A DNA stretch of 64,000 nt. Origin: Ramlibacter tataouinensis (lineage in GTDB: Bacteria > Pseudomonadota > Gammaproteobacteria > Burkholderiales > Burkholderiaceae_C). Positions 28,174 through 36,629 of the stretch are shown one piece after another. Under the pieces are notes generated by a model. The model saw only the letters and a program-made list of their open reading frames with translations, did no database searches and was not told the origin of the DNA. Position 1 is the first letter of the stretch; the number at the start of each line of letters is the position of its first letter. The position numbers and the translations under genes are program-made. The DNA lies in contig NZ_CP010951.1 in the NCBI RefSeq assembly GCF_001580455.1, positions 3,063,001 to 3,127,000 of the forward strand, read 5' to 3'.

Positions 28174-29157
28174 CTACTTGAGCGCCTGCACCTTGTCGTA
28201 CAGCGCCTTGTCCCAGCTCGCGTCCGGGCCCAGGTGGAACTTCTGGAAGGCCGCGCTGAAGGCCGCGCGGTCGGACTTGACCACGGTCTTCTTGTACTGC
28301 GTGGCGAAGGTCTCCACCAGCTTGGTCTCGGCCTGCGCGATGTCGTCGGTGCACTTGGCGGCGGCCTCCTTGAACACGGCCTCGAAGGTCTTCTTGTCGG
28401 CGTCGCTCATCTTGTTCCAGACGGGGCCGCTCACGATGGTGAGCAGCATCTCGGTGATGTGGCCGGTGAGGTTGATGTGCGACTGCACCTCATAGAACTT
28501 CTTGGCCTCGATCGTCGGCAGCGGGTTCTCCTGCGCGTCCACCGTCTTGTTCTGCAGCGCCAGGTAGACCTCGGCGAAGGCGATCGGCGTCGCGTTGGCG
28601 CCGACCACCTTGGGGTACAGGACGTACAGCGGCGCGTCCGGCACACGCAGCTTCAGGCCGGCCATGTCCTCGGGCTTGTTGATTGCCTTGTTGGCGGTGG
28701 TGTGGCGCACGCCGTAGTAGGTGACCGCGATCGGCCGGTTGCCGCCTTTCTTGGCGTACTCGTCCATCAGTCCCTGCAGCACGGGGCTGGCGGCGTAGGC
28801 CTTCCAGTGGCTGAAGTCGCGGAACATGAAGGGCGCGCCGCCGATGGCGATCGGCGGGTAGGTTCGCGCCGCGAAGGCCTGCCCGGTGTAGATCACGTCC
28901 ACCGTTCCGAGCGTGAGGCCCTGGTTGATCTCGGTTTCCTTGCCCAGGGTCGAGGCCGGGAAGACCTGCATCTCGTAGCGGGCGGCGGTGCGCTTCTTGA
29001 GTTCGTCGGCCGCCCACACCGCCCACTTGTGGTACGGCTCGGAAGTCTCGTACACGTGGGCGAACTTCAGCTTGGTCTGGGCCTGCGCCGCGAACGGCAT
29101 GGCGGCCGCGAGCAGGGCACAGGTGGCGGCGAGCTTCAGGGTCAAACGCTTCTTCAT
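28174..29157 (-). CDS. dctP: TRAP transporter periplasmic solute-binding protein DctP
   Basis: The 327-residue protein starts with a Sec signal peptide (MKKRLTLKLAATCALLAAA, cleavage after AQA) and is a DctP-type binding protein. Family features are LKFAHVYETSEPYHKWA near the mature N-terminus, GGAPFMFRDF, and the ligand-carboxylate Arg in GLKLRVPDAPLY. AAGGAG stands seven bases before the ATG. Its ligand is probably the sugar acid degraded by the neighbouring dehydratases; that is inferred from context only. Confidence 0.94.
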   Translation of the reverse strand: MKKRLTLKLAATCALLAAAMPFAAQAQTKLKFAHVYETSEPYHKWAVWAADELKKRTAARYEMQVFPASTLGKETEINQGLTLGTVDVIYTGQAFAARTYPPIAIGGAPFMFRDFSHWKAYAASPVLQGLMDEYAKKGGNRPIAVTYYGVRHTTANKAINKPEDMAGLKLRVPDAPLYVLYPKVVGANATPIAFAEVYLALQNKTVDAQENPLPTIEAKKFYEVQSHINLTGHITEMLLTIVSGPVWNKMSDADKKTFEAVFKEAAAKCTDDIAQAETKLVETFATQYKKTVVKSDRAAFSAAFQKFHLGPDASWDKALYDKVQALK

Positions 29158-29187
29158 CGATGTCTCCTTGATTACCGCTGGGCTGGG

Positions 29188-29913
29188 TCAGGAAGTGTTC
29201 GCGCGGCGCCAGCTCGCGCTGAATCGGGCGTGGGCTTTCTCCAGGTGGTGATGCATCGCCTCGCGTGCGGCCTGGGGGTCGCGCGAGGCGATCGCTTCCA
29301 GCACCAGCTCGTGTTCGGCGATGGCCGTTCGCCAGGACGGCACGGTTTCGAAGTGGCCGCCAAGGCGCTCGAACAGCGGGCCGTGCCGCGCATCCCAATA
29401 GGTCTGCACGGTCTCCAGCAGCACCACGTTGTCGCAGGCGGCCGCTACGGCGGTGTGGAAGGCGCGGTCGCCCATCACCGGTTGCACGTTGCGGTCGGCC
29501 TCGTCCTTCATGGCGCGGATGGCGTCGCGGATCGCCTGCAAATGCTTGCGCTTGGCATGCGCCGCGGCCAGCGCCGCGACCTCGCCCTCGACGACGCGGC
29601 GGGCGCGCAGCAGTTCGAGCGGGCCCCATTCATTGGGCGGGACCTTGGCCGTCGTCCGGGCGCCGCGGCGGTCCACCACGTACACGCCGGAGCCGGGGCG
29701 CACCTCCACCCAGCCTTCGACCTCGAGCGCGATCAGCGCCTCGCGTGCCGACGGGCGGCTGACGCCCAGCTGCGCCGCCAGTTCGCGCTCGGCGGGCAGG
29801 CGGGTGCCCGGCGTGAACTCGCCGCCCGCGATCAGCGTGCGCAATTGCTCGGCAATCTGCCGGTACAGGCGCTGGGGTTCGGCGGCGCGGAGTTCGATGG
29901 CGTGCGGGAGCAT
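29188..29913 (-). CDS. FadR-subfamily GntR transcriptional regulator
   Basis: The 241-residue protein has an N-terminal winged helix (LYRQIAEQLRTLI, GTRLPAERELAAQLGVSRPSAREAL) and a C-terminal all-helical FCD ligand domain. That domain has metal-site histidines in GDRAFHTAVAAA, EHELVLEAI and MHHHLEKAH. Such regulators (UxuR, ExuR, LldR type) respond to sugar acids or carboxylates. It heads the minus-strand TRAP operon, separated by 30 bases from dctP, and faces the divergent MR-family gene. The palindrome TGGTCAGACCA at 29945-29955 fits its expected site, so it likely represses both arms until substrate appears. Confidence 0.92.
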   Translation of the reverse strand: MLPHAIELRAAEPQRLYRQIAEQLRTLIAGGEFTPGTRLPAERELAAQLGVSRPSAREALIALEVEGWVEVRPGSGVYVVDRRGARTTAKVPPNEWGPLELLRARRVVEGEVAALAAAHAKRKHLQAIRDAIRAMKDEADRNVQPVMGDRAFHTAVAAACDNVVLLETVQTYWDARHGPLFERLGGHFETVPSWRTAIAEHELVLEAIASRDPQAAREAMHHHLEKAHARFSASWRRANTS

Positions 29914-29944
29914 GGCATCTAAGGGTTCCTGCGGATTAGAAAAG

Positions 29945-29955
29945 TGGTCAGACCA
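29945..29955. promoter_or_regulatory. GntR/FadR-type operator palindrome
   Basis: TGGTCAGACCA is a perfect 11-bp palindrome around a central A and fits the TNGTNNNACNA pattern of FadR-type GntR regulators. It lies in the 71-bp divergent gap between the regulator gene and the MR-family dehydratase, flanked by AAAG and ATTTC, where both promoters must sit. Confidence 0.65.
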
Positions 29956-29984
29956 ATTTCACAATCGGGGTTCACCCCAAGCCC

Positions 29985-31106
29985 ATGCTGTCGCCTCTTC
30001 CCGTCATCGAGCGCGTCACGATCCGCCAGCTCGACCTGCCGCCTAAGGTCGTGCGCACCGACGCCATCCAGTCCTTCGTGACGCAGGAAACCCTGCTGCT
30101 CACCTTGCACGTCAGCGACGGCATCGACGCCACCGGCTACGCCTACACCATAGGCACCGGGGGCTCATCGGTGGTGGCGCTGCTGCGCGACCACCTGGCG
30201 CCGCGCCTGCTGGGCCGCGCGCCCCTCGATGTGGAAGCGATCTGGAAGGACCTGTTCTTCCACACCCATGCCACCGCCGTCGGCGCGATCACCAGCCTGG
30301 CGCTGGCCTGCGTGGACACGGCGCTGTGGGACTGGCGCGCGCGCAGCCAGGCGCTGCCGCTGTGGCGCCTGCTGGGTGGCGCGCAGCCGCGCGTGCCGCT
30401 GTACACCACTGAAGGCGGCTGGCTGCACCTTTCGGCCGGCGAACTGGTGGAGCAGACGCTGGCGGCGCGCGAGCAGGGCTTCCTGGGCGCCAAGATCAAA
30501 ATCGGCCGGCCCCACCCGAGCGAGGACCGCGCGCGACTCGAAGCGGTGCGCGACGCCGTCGGCCCGGGCTTCGAGCTGATGACCGACGCCAACCAGGGCC
30601 TGACGCGGCCGGCGGCGGCGCGGCGCGCCAAGTTGTTCGAAGGCCTGGACCTCGCCTGGATCGAAGAGCCGCTCCCGGCCGAAGACGTGGCCGGCCATCG
30701 CCAGCTGCGCGAGCACACCACCATTCCGGTGGCGGTGGGCGAATCGATCTACCACCTGGCGCAGTTCCGCGAGTACCTGGAGCAGGGCGCCTGCAGCATC
30801 GTGCAGCCCGACGTGGCACGCATCGGCGGCATCACGCCCTGGCTCAAGGTGGCGCACCTGGCCGAGGCATTCGTCGTGCCGGTGTGCCCGCACTTCCTGA
30901 TGGAGTTGCACGTCAGCCTGTGCGCCGGCGTGCCCAATGCGGCCTGGGTCGAATACATCCCGCAGCTCGATGACATCACCACCAGTCGCCTCGTCATCGA
31001 GGACGGCCACGCCCGCCCGCCCGACACGCCGGGCCTGGGCATCGAATGGGACTGGGAAGCCATCGCGCGCCGTGCCCATGTGAATCTCAGCATAGACGGG
31101 AGGTAG
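29985..31106 (+). CDS. Mandelate racemase/enolase-superfamily sugar-acid dehydratase
   Basis: The 373-residue enzyme shows the MR-subgroup layout. There is an N-terminal capping domain, then a barrel with Lys-x-Lys in GAKIKIGRPHP, metal ligands Asp in LMTDANQ, Glu in WIEEPLPAED and Glu in AVGES. The Asp/His pair is in VQPDVARIGGI and VCPHFLMELHV. This set of residues is that of acid-sugar dehydratases (galactarate/talarate and gluconate types), which yield 2-keto-3-deoxy acids. L-fuconate and L-rhamnonate dehydratases differ in length and N-terminus. The gene opens the plus-strand operon (SDR, SDR, FAH), 3 bases before the first SDR. The substrate is undetermined. Confidence 0.85.
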   Translation: MLSPLPVIERVTIRQLDLPPKVVRTDAIQSFVTQETLLLTLHVSDGIDATGYAYTIGTGGSSVVALLRDHLAPRLLGRAPLDVEAIWKDLFFHTHATAVGAITSLALACVDTALWDWRARSQALPLWRLLGGAQPRVPLYTTEGGWLHLSAGELVEQTLAAREQGFLGAKIKIGRPHPSEDRARLEAVRDAVGPGFELMTDANQGLTRPAAARRAKLFEGLDLAWIEEPLPAEDVAGHRQLREHTTIPVAVGESIYHLAQFREYLEQGACSIVQPDVARIGGITPWLKVAHLAEAFVVPVCPHFLMELHVSLCAGVPNAAWVEYIPQLDDITTSRLVIEDGHARPPDTPGLGIEWDWEAIARRAHVNLSIDGR

Positions 31107-31108
31107 CC

Positions 31109-31855
31109 ATGAGATTGGAAGGGAAGACCGCCCTCGTCACCGCCGCCGGACAGGGCATGGGGCATGCGGCGGCGCTGGCCTTCGCGGCCGAGGGCGCGCA
31201 GGTGTGGGCCACCGACGTCGACCCGAAGCTGCTGGAGCGCTTCGAGGGCGTCGCGGGCATCCGCGCCGTTCCGCTCGACGTGCTGGACAAGGCGGCGATC
31301 CAGCGGGTGGTGGCGTCCATGCCGGCCATCGACGTGCTGTTCAATTGCGCCGGCTTCGTGCACAACGGCACGGTGCTGCAGGCGACCGACGAGGAATGGA
31401 ACTTCGCGCTCGACCTGAACGTGCGCTCGCAGTTCTGGGCCGTGCAGGCCGCGCTGCCGCGCATGCTGGCCAACGACGGCGGCAAGGGCGCGGGCAGCAT
31501 CATCAACATGGCCAGCGTGTGCAGCAGCATCAAGGGCCTGCCCAACCGCTTCATCTACGGCGTGAGCAAGGCCGCGGTGCTGGGCCTGACCAAGAGCGTG
31601 GCGGCCGACTACGTCACGCAGGGCATCCGCTGCAATGCCATCTGCCCGGGCACGGTGGACACGCCCTCGCTGCAGGACCGCATCAATGCCAACCCTGACC
31701 CGGTGGCCGCGCGCCAGGCCTTCATCGCGCGCCAGCCGATGGGCCGCCTGGCGCAGGCCGAGGAGATCGTCCCGCTGATCGTCTACCTGGCCAGCGACGA
31801 ATCGCGCTTCGCCACCGGACAGTCCTTCGCCGTCGATGGGGGGATCACGATATGA
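31109..31855 (+). CDS. SDR dehydrogenase, 2-keto-3-deoxy-sugar-acid type
   Basis: The 248-residue classical SDR has the NAD site TAAGQGMGHAAALAFA, acidic DVD after strand 2 (prefers NAD), NCAG, Ser in NMASVCSS and YGVSK. The region GIRCNAICPGTVDTPSLQDR is, as I recall the family, that of 2-keto-3-deoxy-L-fuconate 4-dehydrogenases and animal BDH2. I start at the ATG at 31109 because GGGAGG precedes it; a frame 63 bases longer runs into the upstream gene. It would oxidise the 4-hydroxyl of the keto-deoxy acid made by the dehydratase, the step before the FAH hydrolase. Its stop overlaps the next start (ATGA). Confidence 0.85.
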   Translation: MRLEGKTALVTAAGQGMGHAAALAFAAEGAQVWATDVDPKLLERFEGVAGIRAVPLDVLDKAAIQRVVASMPAIDVLFNCAGFVHNGTVLQATDEEWNFALDLNVRSQFWAVQAALPRMLANDGGKGAGSIINMASVCSSIKGLPNRFIYGVSKAAVLGLTKSVAADYVTQGIRCNAICPGTVDTPSLQDRINANPDPVAARQAFIARQPMGRLAQAEEIVPLIVYLASDESRFATGQSFAVDGGITI

Positions 31856-32598
31856 ACCAGCTTGACTTCCAGGGCCGCCACGCGGTGGTCACCGGCGGCG
31901 CCGCCGGGCTCGGCCTGGCCATCGCCGCCCGGCTGGTCCGCTCGGGCGGCAGCGTCACCTTGTGGGACCGCGACGGGGCGGCCGCGCAGCAGGCCGCCAC
32001 ACACCTGGGCGGCAACACCAGCTGGGTCGGGGTCGACGTTGCGGACCCCGCCGACGTGGAGCGCGCGGTGCAGTCGACGCTGCAGGCGGCCGGGCGCATC
32101 GACGCGCTGGTCAACAGCGCAGGCATCACCGGCCCCAACACCCGGCTGTGGGAGTACCCGGTGGCCGACTGGCGGCAGGTCATGGACGTCAACCTGAACG
32201 GCCTGTTCCTGTGCTGCCGTCAGGTGGTGCCGGTCATGCGCGCGGCCAACTACGGCCGCATCGTCAACATCGCCTCGGTGGCCGGCAAGGACGGCAACCC
32301 GAACGCGAGCGCCTACAGCGCCAGCAAGGCAGCGGTGATCGCCCTGACCAAATCGCTCGGCAAGGAGCTGGCCGACACCGGCATCCGCGTCAACTGCGTG
32401 ACGCCGGCGGCGGTGAAGACGGCCATCTTCGACCAGATGACGCCCGAGCACATCCAGTTCATGCTCTCGAAGATCCCCATGGGACGCTTCGGCACGCCCG
32501 AGGAGGTCGCGTCCCTGGTGGGCTGGCTGTGCACCGAGGAATGTTCCTTCTCGACCGGCGCGGTGTTCGACCTGTCCGGCGGGCGCTCGACCTACTGA
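31852..32598 (+). CDS. SDR family oxidoreductase
   Basis: This second classical SDR is 248 residues: TGGAAGLGLAIAARLV (cofactor loop), WDRDG (NAD-type acidic residue), NSAGI, Ser in NIASVAGKDGN and YSASK. It shares only the general fold with the preceding SDR. In comparable clusters one SDR oxidises the free sugar or the lactone precursor and the other the keto-deoxy acid; either assignment is open here. It overlaps the previous gene by four bases and lies 21 bases before the FAH gene. Confidence 0.85.
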   Translation: MNQLDFQGRHAVVTGGAAGLGLAIAARLVRSGGSVTLWDRDGAAAQQAATHLGGNTSWVGVDVADPADVERAVQSTLQAAGRIDALVNSAGITGPNTRLWEYPVADWRQVMDVNLNGLFLCCRQVVPVMRAANYGRIVNIASVAGKDGNPNASAYSASKAAVIALTKSLGKELADTGIRVNCVTPAAVKTAIFDQMTPEHIQFMLSKIPMGRFGTPEEVASLVGWLCTEECSFSTGAVFDLSGGRSTY

Positions 32599-32619
32599 TA
32601 TCACTAGAAAGGCAATGAC

Positions 32620-33468
32620 ATGAAACTCGTCCGCTACGGCAACCCCGGCAAGGAAAAGCCGGGCCTGATCGACGCCGACGGGCGCCTGCGCGACTTGAGC
32701 GCGGTGGTGCCCGACATCGGACCGGCGCAACTGGGCGCCACGGCGCTGGCCAAGCTGCGCAAGCTCAATCCCGCCAAGCTGCCGGCGGTGCGCGGCAAGC
32801 CGCGCTTCGGCTGCCCGGTGACCGGCATCGGCAAGTTCGTCGCGATCGGCTTGAACTACGCCGACCATGCCGCCGAATCGGGCGTACCCATCCCCAAGGA
32901 GCCGGTGGTGTTCATGAAGTCCACCAGCTGCATCCAGGGGCCGGATGATCCGGTGATGCTGCCAAAGGGTTCGGTCAAGACCGACTGGGAGGTCGAACTG
33001 GGCGTGGTGATCGGCACCCGCGCGCGCTATGTGACCAAGAAGGACGCGCTGTCGCATGTGGCCGGCTTTTGCGTGATCAACGACGTGAGCGAGCGCGAGT
33101 TCCAGCTCGAGCGCGGTCCGCAGTGGGACAAGGGCAAGGGCTGCGATACCTTCGGCCCCATCGGCCCCTGGCTGGTGACGAGCGACGAGATCACCAACGT
33201 GCAGCGGCTGGACATGTGGCTGGACGTCAACGGCAAGCGCATGCAGACCGGCAACACCCGCACCATGATCTTCGACTGCGCCAAGCTGGTGAGCTACGTG
33301 AGCGAATTCATGACGCTGATGCCCGGCGACGTGATCACCACCGGCACGCCGCCCGGCGTCGGCCTGGGCATGAAGCCGCCCACCTACCTGAAGAAGGGCG
33401 ACGTGGTGACGCTGGGCATTGAGGGGCTGGGCGAGCAGCGGCAACTGGTGGTGCCGTTCAAGCGCTGA
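32620..33468 (+). CDS. FAH-family hydrolase, likely 2,4-diketo-3-deoxy-sugar-acid hydrolase
   Basis: The 282-residue protein has the fumarylacetoacetase C-terminal fold: FVAIGLNYADHAAE, metal site in DWEVELGVVIG, FCVINDVSER, GPIGPWLV and ITTGTPPGVGLGM. The first 70 residues form the small N-terminal domain. Length and sequence style match the hydrolases that split 2,4-diketo-3-deoxy-L-fuconate or -rhamnonate into pyruvate and a 2-hydroxy acid. Following a dehydratase and two SDRs in one operon, this is the best reading, completing a non-phosphorylative, aldolase-free route. Other FAH activities (oxaloacetate decarboxylase, acylpyruvase) remain possible. Confidence 0.87.
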   Translation: MKLVRYGNPGKEKPGLIDADGRLRDLSAVVPDIGPAQLGATALAKLRKLNPAKLPAVRGKPRFGCPVTGIGKFVAIGLNYADHAAESGVPIPKEPVVFMKSTSCIQGPDDPVMLPKGSVKTDWEVELGVVIGTRARYVTKKDALSHVAGFCVINDVSEREFQLERGPQWDKGKGCDTFGPIGPWLVTSDEITNVQRLDMWLDVNGKRMQTGNTRTMIFDCAKLVSYVSEFMTLMPGDVITTGTPPGVGLGMKPPTYLKKGDVVTLGIEGLGEQRQLVVPFKR

Positions 33469-33617
33469 AGCGCAGCGGTCCGACGGCCCGATGCCGTGGG
33501 CGCCTTGGCGCTGACGGCGCGGCCGCACTTGGCTCCGACGCGACTTTTTCCATGGCCGGCCTCAGGGTTTGCCCCAAAGGACCTTAGAAAAGCGCCTCTA
33601 GAGTCCGGGCTTTCCCG

Positions 33618-33660
33618 TTGACCGGCCACCGATTCATGCAGAATAGAACGACCGTTCGTT
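33618..33660 (+). promoter_or_regulatory. Candidate promoter and TetR operator
   Basis: In the 210-bp gap before the TetR gene, TTGACC (33618-33623) is a good -35. CAGAAT/AGAATA (33639-33645) is a weak -10 at slightly short spacing. The palindrome GAACG-AC-CGTTC (33646-33657), followed by GTT, overlaps the expected start site. Such a site is typical of autoregulation by the adjacent TetR protein and would also control the acyl-CoA dehydrogenase operon. The rest of 33469-33617 shows nothing recognisable. Confidence 0.55.
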
Positions 33661-33678
33661 TTATTTTGCGTGATCGCC

Positions 33679-34377
33679 ATGTCCGTCACTGAACTGCCTT
33701 CCCGGCCTCCCCGCTCTACGCGCGAAGGCAAGGCCTTGCAAAAGGGCCAGCAGACCAAGGCCGCCATCGTCGACGCCGCGCTCGGGCTGGCGACGCAGAT
33801 CGGCCTGGAAGGGCTGTCCATCGGCGCGCTGGCCGAGGTCACCCGCATGAGCAAGTCGGGCGTGTTCGCCCACTTCGGCTCGCGCGAGGAACTGCAGATT
33901 TCGGTCATCCGCGAATACCACTCGCGCTTCGAGGACGAGGTGTTCTATCCGGCGATGCGCGAAGAGCGCGGGCTGCCGCGCCTGCGCGCGCTGTTCAGCC
34001 TCTGGATGAAGCGCACCTCGATCGAGATCGATTCCGGCTGCATCTACATCAGCGGCGCAGTGGAGTTCGACGACCGCACGGGGCCGGTGCGCGACGCGCT
34101 GGCCAGTTCCGTGCTGACCTGGCACAACGCCATGAAGCGCTCCATCGTCGGAGCCAAGGCCGAAGGCCACCTGCACCCGGACGCGGACGAGGAACAAATG
34201 CTGTTCGAGATCCACGGCCTCATCCTCGCGCTGCACTACGAGGCGCGATTCCTCAAGAGCCCGGGCGCGCTCGCCCGCGCGAACACCGGTTTCGAAAACA
34301 TCCTGCGGCTCTACGGCGCACCCCTCGCGCCCGCCGCATCCAACGCCCGCCGTTCCGGCAAAGCTTCCAAGGAGTAG
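33679..34377 (+). CDS. TetR family regulator of a fatty-acid operon
   Basis: The 232-residue protein (from the ATG at 33679; a GTG nine bases earlier is possible) has a TetR helix-turn-helix: AAIVDAALGLATQIGLEGLS, IGALAEVTRMSKSGVFAHFG, SREELQISVI. The C-terminal part is a helical ligand-binding domain. It lies six bases before an acyl-CoA dehydrogenase gene and begins a run of beta-oxidation genes, so an acyl-CoA is a likely inducer. That is inference. Confidence 0.9.
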   Translation: MSVTELPSRPPRSTREGKALQKGQQTKAAIVDAALGLATQIGLEGLSIGALAEVTRMSKSGVFAHFGSREELQISVIREYHSRFEDEVFYPAMREERGLPRLRALFSLWMKRTSIEIDSGCIYISGAVEFDDRTGPVRDALASSVLTWHNAMKRSIVGAKAEGHLHPDADEEQMLFEIHGLILALHYEARFLKSPGALARANTGFENILRLYGAPLAPAASNARRSGKASKE

Positions 34378-34383
34378 TCCCCC

Positions 34384-36180
34384 ATGCCGACATACACCCC
34401 GCCGCTGCGCGACATGCAGTTCGTGATGCACGAAGTGCTCAAGGTCACGGACGAGTACAAGTCCATCCCGCGCTACGCGGACATCGATGCCGAGACGATC
34501 AATGCCGTGCTGGAACAAGGCGGCAAGTTCGCGGCCGAGGTCATCTTCCCGCTCAACATCACGGGCGACGAGGAAGGTTGCCGGCTGGATCCCAAGACCC
34601 ACGAAGTCACGACCCCCAAGGGCTTCAAGGAGGCCTACCACCAGTGTGTGCAGGCCGGCTGGCCGGCCTTGTCCTGCGACCCGGACTACGGCGGCCAGGG
34701 CCTGCCCCTGGTGGTGAGTCAGGCCTTCAACGAAATGATGAACAGCGCCAACCAGGCCTGGACCATGTACCCGGGCCTGACCGCCGGCGCGTACGCGGCG
34801 CTGCGCGTGCACGGCACGCCCGAGCAGAAGCGGATGTACGTGCCCAAGCTGGCCAGCGGCGAGTGGACCGGCACCATGTGCCTGACCGAATCGCACTGCG
34901 GCACCGACCTGGGCCTGCTGCGCACGAAGGCCGAGCCGCAGGGCGACGGCAGCTACAAGCTGACCGGCAGCAAGATCTTCATCTCGGCGGGCGAGCACGA
35001 CCTCACCGCCAACATCGTGCACCTGGTGCTGGCGCGCCTGCCGGACGCGCCCAAGGGCAGCAAGGGCATCAGCCTGTTCGCGGTGCCCAAGTTCAGGGTG
35101 AACCAGGACGGCTCGCTGGGCGCCCGCAATCCCATCTTCTGCACCGGCCTGGAACACAAGATGGGCATCCACGGCAATGCCACCGCGCAGCTCACGCTGG
35201 ACGGCGCGGTCGGCACGCTGGTGGGCGAGCCCAACAAGGGGCTGATGGCGATGTTCGTCATGATGAACGCCGCCCGCGTCGGCGTCGGCATGCAGTCGCT
35301 GGGCCTGACCGAAGTGGCCTACCAGAACGCGTTGGCCTATGCCAAGGACCGCGTGCAGATGCGCTCGCTCTCGGGCACCAAGGCCAAGGACAAGCCGGCC
35401 GACCCGATCATCGTGCACCCGGACGTGCGCCGCATGCTGCTCACCGCCAAGGCCTACGCCGAAGGCGGCCGGGCGCTGGCGCAGTTCTGCGCGCTGCTGA
35501 TCGACCGCGAACTGAACCACCCCGACGAGAAGGTGCGCAAGGATGCCGCCGAGCTGGTGGCGCTGCTCACGCCCATCGTCAAGGCCTTCATCACCGACAA
35601 CGGCTGGATTTCGACCTCGGCCTGCATGCAGGTGTTCGGCGGCCACGGCTACATCAAGGAATGGGGCATGGAGCAGTTCGTGCGCGATGCCCGCATCAAC
35701 ATGATCTACGAGGGAACCAACGGCATCCAGTCGCTGGACCTGCTGGGCCGCAAGATCCTGGGCGACAACGGCGCGGCGCTCAAGAGGTTCGGCAAGATGG
35801 TCGCCCAGCTGGTCGAGGAAGAGGGCGTGAACGAGAAGATGGCCGAGTTCATCAATCCGATCGCCTACCTCGGCGAGCAGATGACCAAGTTCACCACCGA
35901 GATCGGCTTCAAGGGTTTCCAGAACCCGGACGAGGTCGGCGCCGCGTCGGTCGACTACCTGCGCGTCGCCGGCCACCTGGTGTTCGGCTACTTCTGGGCC
36001 CGCATGGCGCAAGTCGCGCTGCGCGAGATCGCGGCCGGCAACACAGACCCCTTCTACCAGGGCAAGCTGCAGACGGCGCGCTTCTATTTCGCCAAGCTGT
36101 TCCCCGAGACCGCGACGCTGATGCGCACCGCGCGCGCCGGCAGCAAGGTGTTGATGGACACCGACCTGGCGCTGGCATGA
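34384..36180 (+). CDS. fadE: Acyl-CoA dehydrogenase, long C-terminal-domain type
   Basis: The 598-residue flavoprotein introduces the first double bond in beta-oxidation. It has the FAD/substrate region MCLTESHCGTDLGLLRTKA, the mid-domain GSKIFISAGEHDL, catalytic-domain ACMQVFGGHGYIKEWGMEQF with YEGTNGIQSLDLLGRK, and an extra C-terminal domain of about 130 residues. The length and tail match the roughly 600-residue FadE-like family that pairs with FadN/FadA-type genes, not the short 380-residue kind. AAGGAG is upstream. It overlaps the DUF2147 gene by four bases. Chain-length preference cannot be told. Confidence 0.92.
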   Translation: MPTYTPPLRDMQFVMHEVLKVTDEYKSIPRYADIDAETINAVLEQGGKFAAEVIFPLNITGDEEGCRLDPKTHEVTTPKGFKEAYHQCVQAGWPALSCDPDYGGQGLPLVVSQAFNEMMNSANQAWTMYPGLTAGAYAALRVHGTPEQKRMYVPKLASGEWTGTMCLTESHCGTDLGLLRTKAEPQGDGSYKLTGSKIFISAGEHDLTANIVHLVLARLPDAPKGSKGISLFAVPKFRVNQDGSLGARNPIFCTGLEHKMGIHGNATAQLTLDGAVGTLVGEPNKGLMAMFVMMNAARVGVGMQSLGLTEVAYQNALAYAKDRVQMRSLSGTKAKDKPADPIIVHPDVRRMLLTAKAYAEGGRALAQFCALLIDRELNHPDEKVRKDAAELVALLTPIVKAFITDNGWISTSACMQVFGGHGYIKEWGMEQFVRDARINMIYEGTNGIQSLDLLGRKILGDNGAALKRFGKMVAQLVEEEGVNEKMAEFINPIAYLGEQMTKFTTEIGFKGFQNPDEVGAASVDYLRVAGHLVFGYFWARMAQVALREIAAGNTDPFYQGKLQTARFYFAKLFPETATLMRTARAGSKVLMDTDLALA

Positions 36181-36608
36181 AGCGGCTGTTGATCGCCGGC
36201 CTGGGGCTCGCGGCGGCCGCCGCCTTCGCGCAGACCACGCCGGTGGGCCTGTGGCGAAACGTCGACGACAAGACCGGCGAAGCCAAGGCCGAGATCCGCA
36301 TCACGGAGACGGCCGGCGGCCTGAGCGGGCGCATCGAGAAGATCCTGCGCAAGGACGCCAAGCCCGACGAGCGCTGCAATGAGTGCGCCGACGAGCGCAA
36401 GGGCCAGCCCATGGTGGGGCTGGAGATCATCCGCGGCGCGCGCAAGGCCGACGGCAAGGACGTGTGGGAAGACGGCAAGATCCTCGACCCCGAGAACGGC
36501 CGCGAGTACCGGCTGCGCCTGACGCCCGTCGACGCCGGCAAGAAGCTGGAGGTGCGCGGCTCCTTCGGCCCCTTCGGCCGCACGCAGACCTGGGTGCGCG
36601 CTCAATAG
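36177..36608 (+). CDS. Secreted DUF2147 protein
   Basis: The 143-residue protein has a signal peptide (MKRLLIAGLGLAAAAAFAQ) and a DUF2147 domain: TPVGLWRNVDDKTGEAKAEI, GLSGRIEKIL, GLEIIRGARK and DPENGREYRLRL. This is a small beta-rich periplasmic fold related to lipocalins and of unknown function. Its start overlaps the acyl-CoA dehydrogenase stop (ATGA), so it is co-translated with fatty-acid genes. A cysteine pair (RCNEC) in the middle could form a disulfide. Role unknown. Confidence 0.88.
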   Translation: MKRLLIAGLGLAAAAAFAQTTPVGLWRNVDDKTGEAKAEIRITETAGGLSGRIEKILRKDAKPDERCNECADERKGQPMVGLEIIRGARKADGKDVWEDGKILDPENGREYRLRLTPVDAGKKLEVRGSFGPFGRTQTWVRAQ

Positions 36609-36629
36609 TGAACAAGTTTTGATATCGCG

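Noticed and set aside
33661..36012. A 783-codon minus-strand frame opposite the TetR and fadE genes
   Set aside because: Shadow of two recognisable genes; composition is typical of antisense frames.
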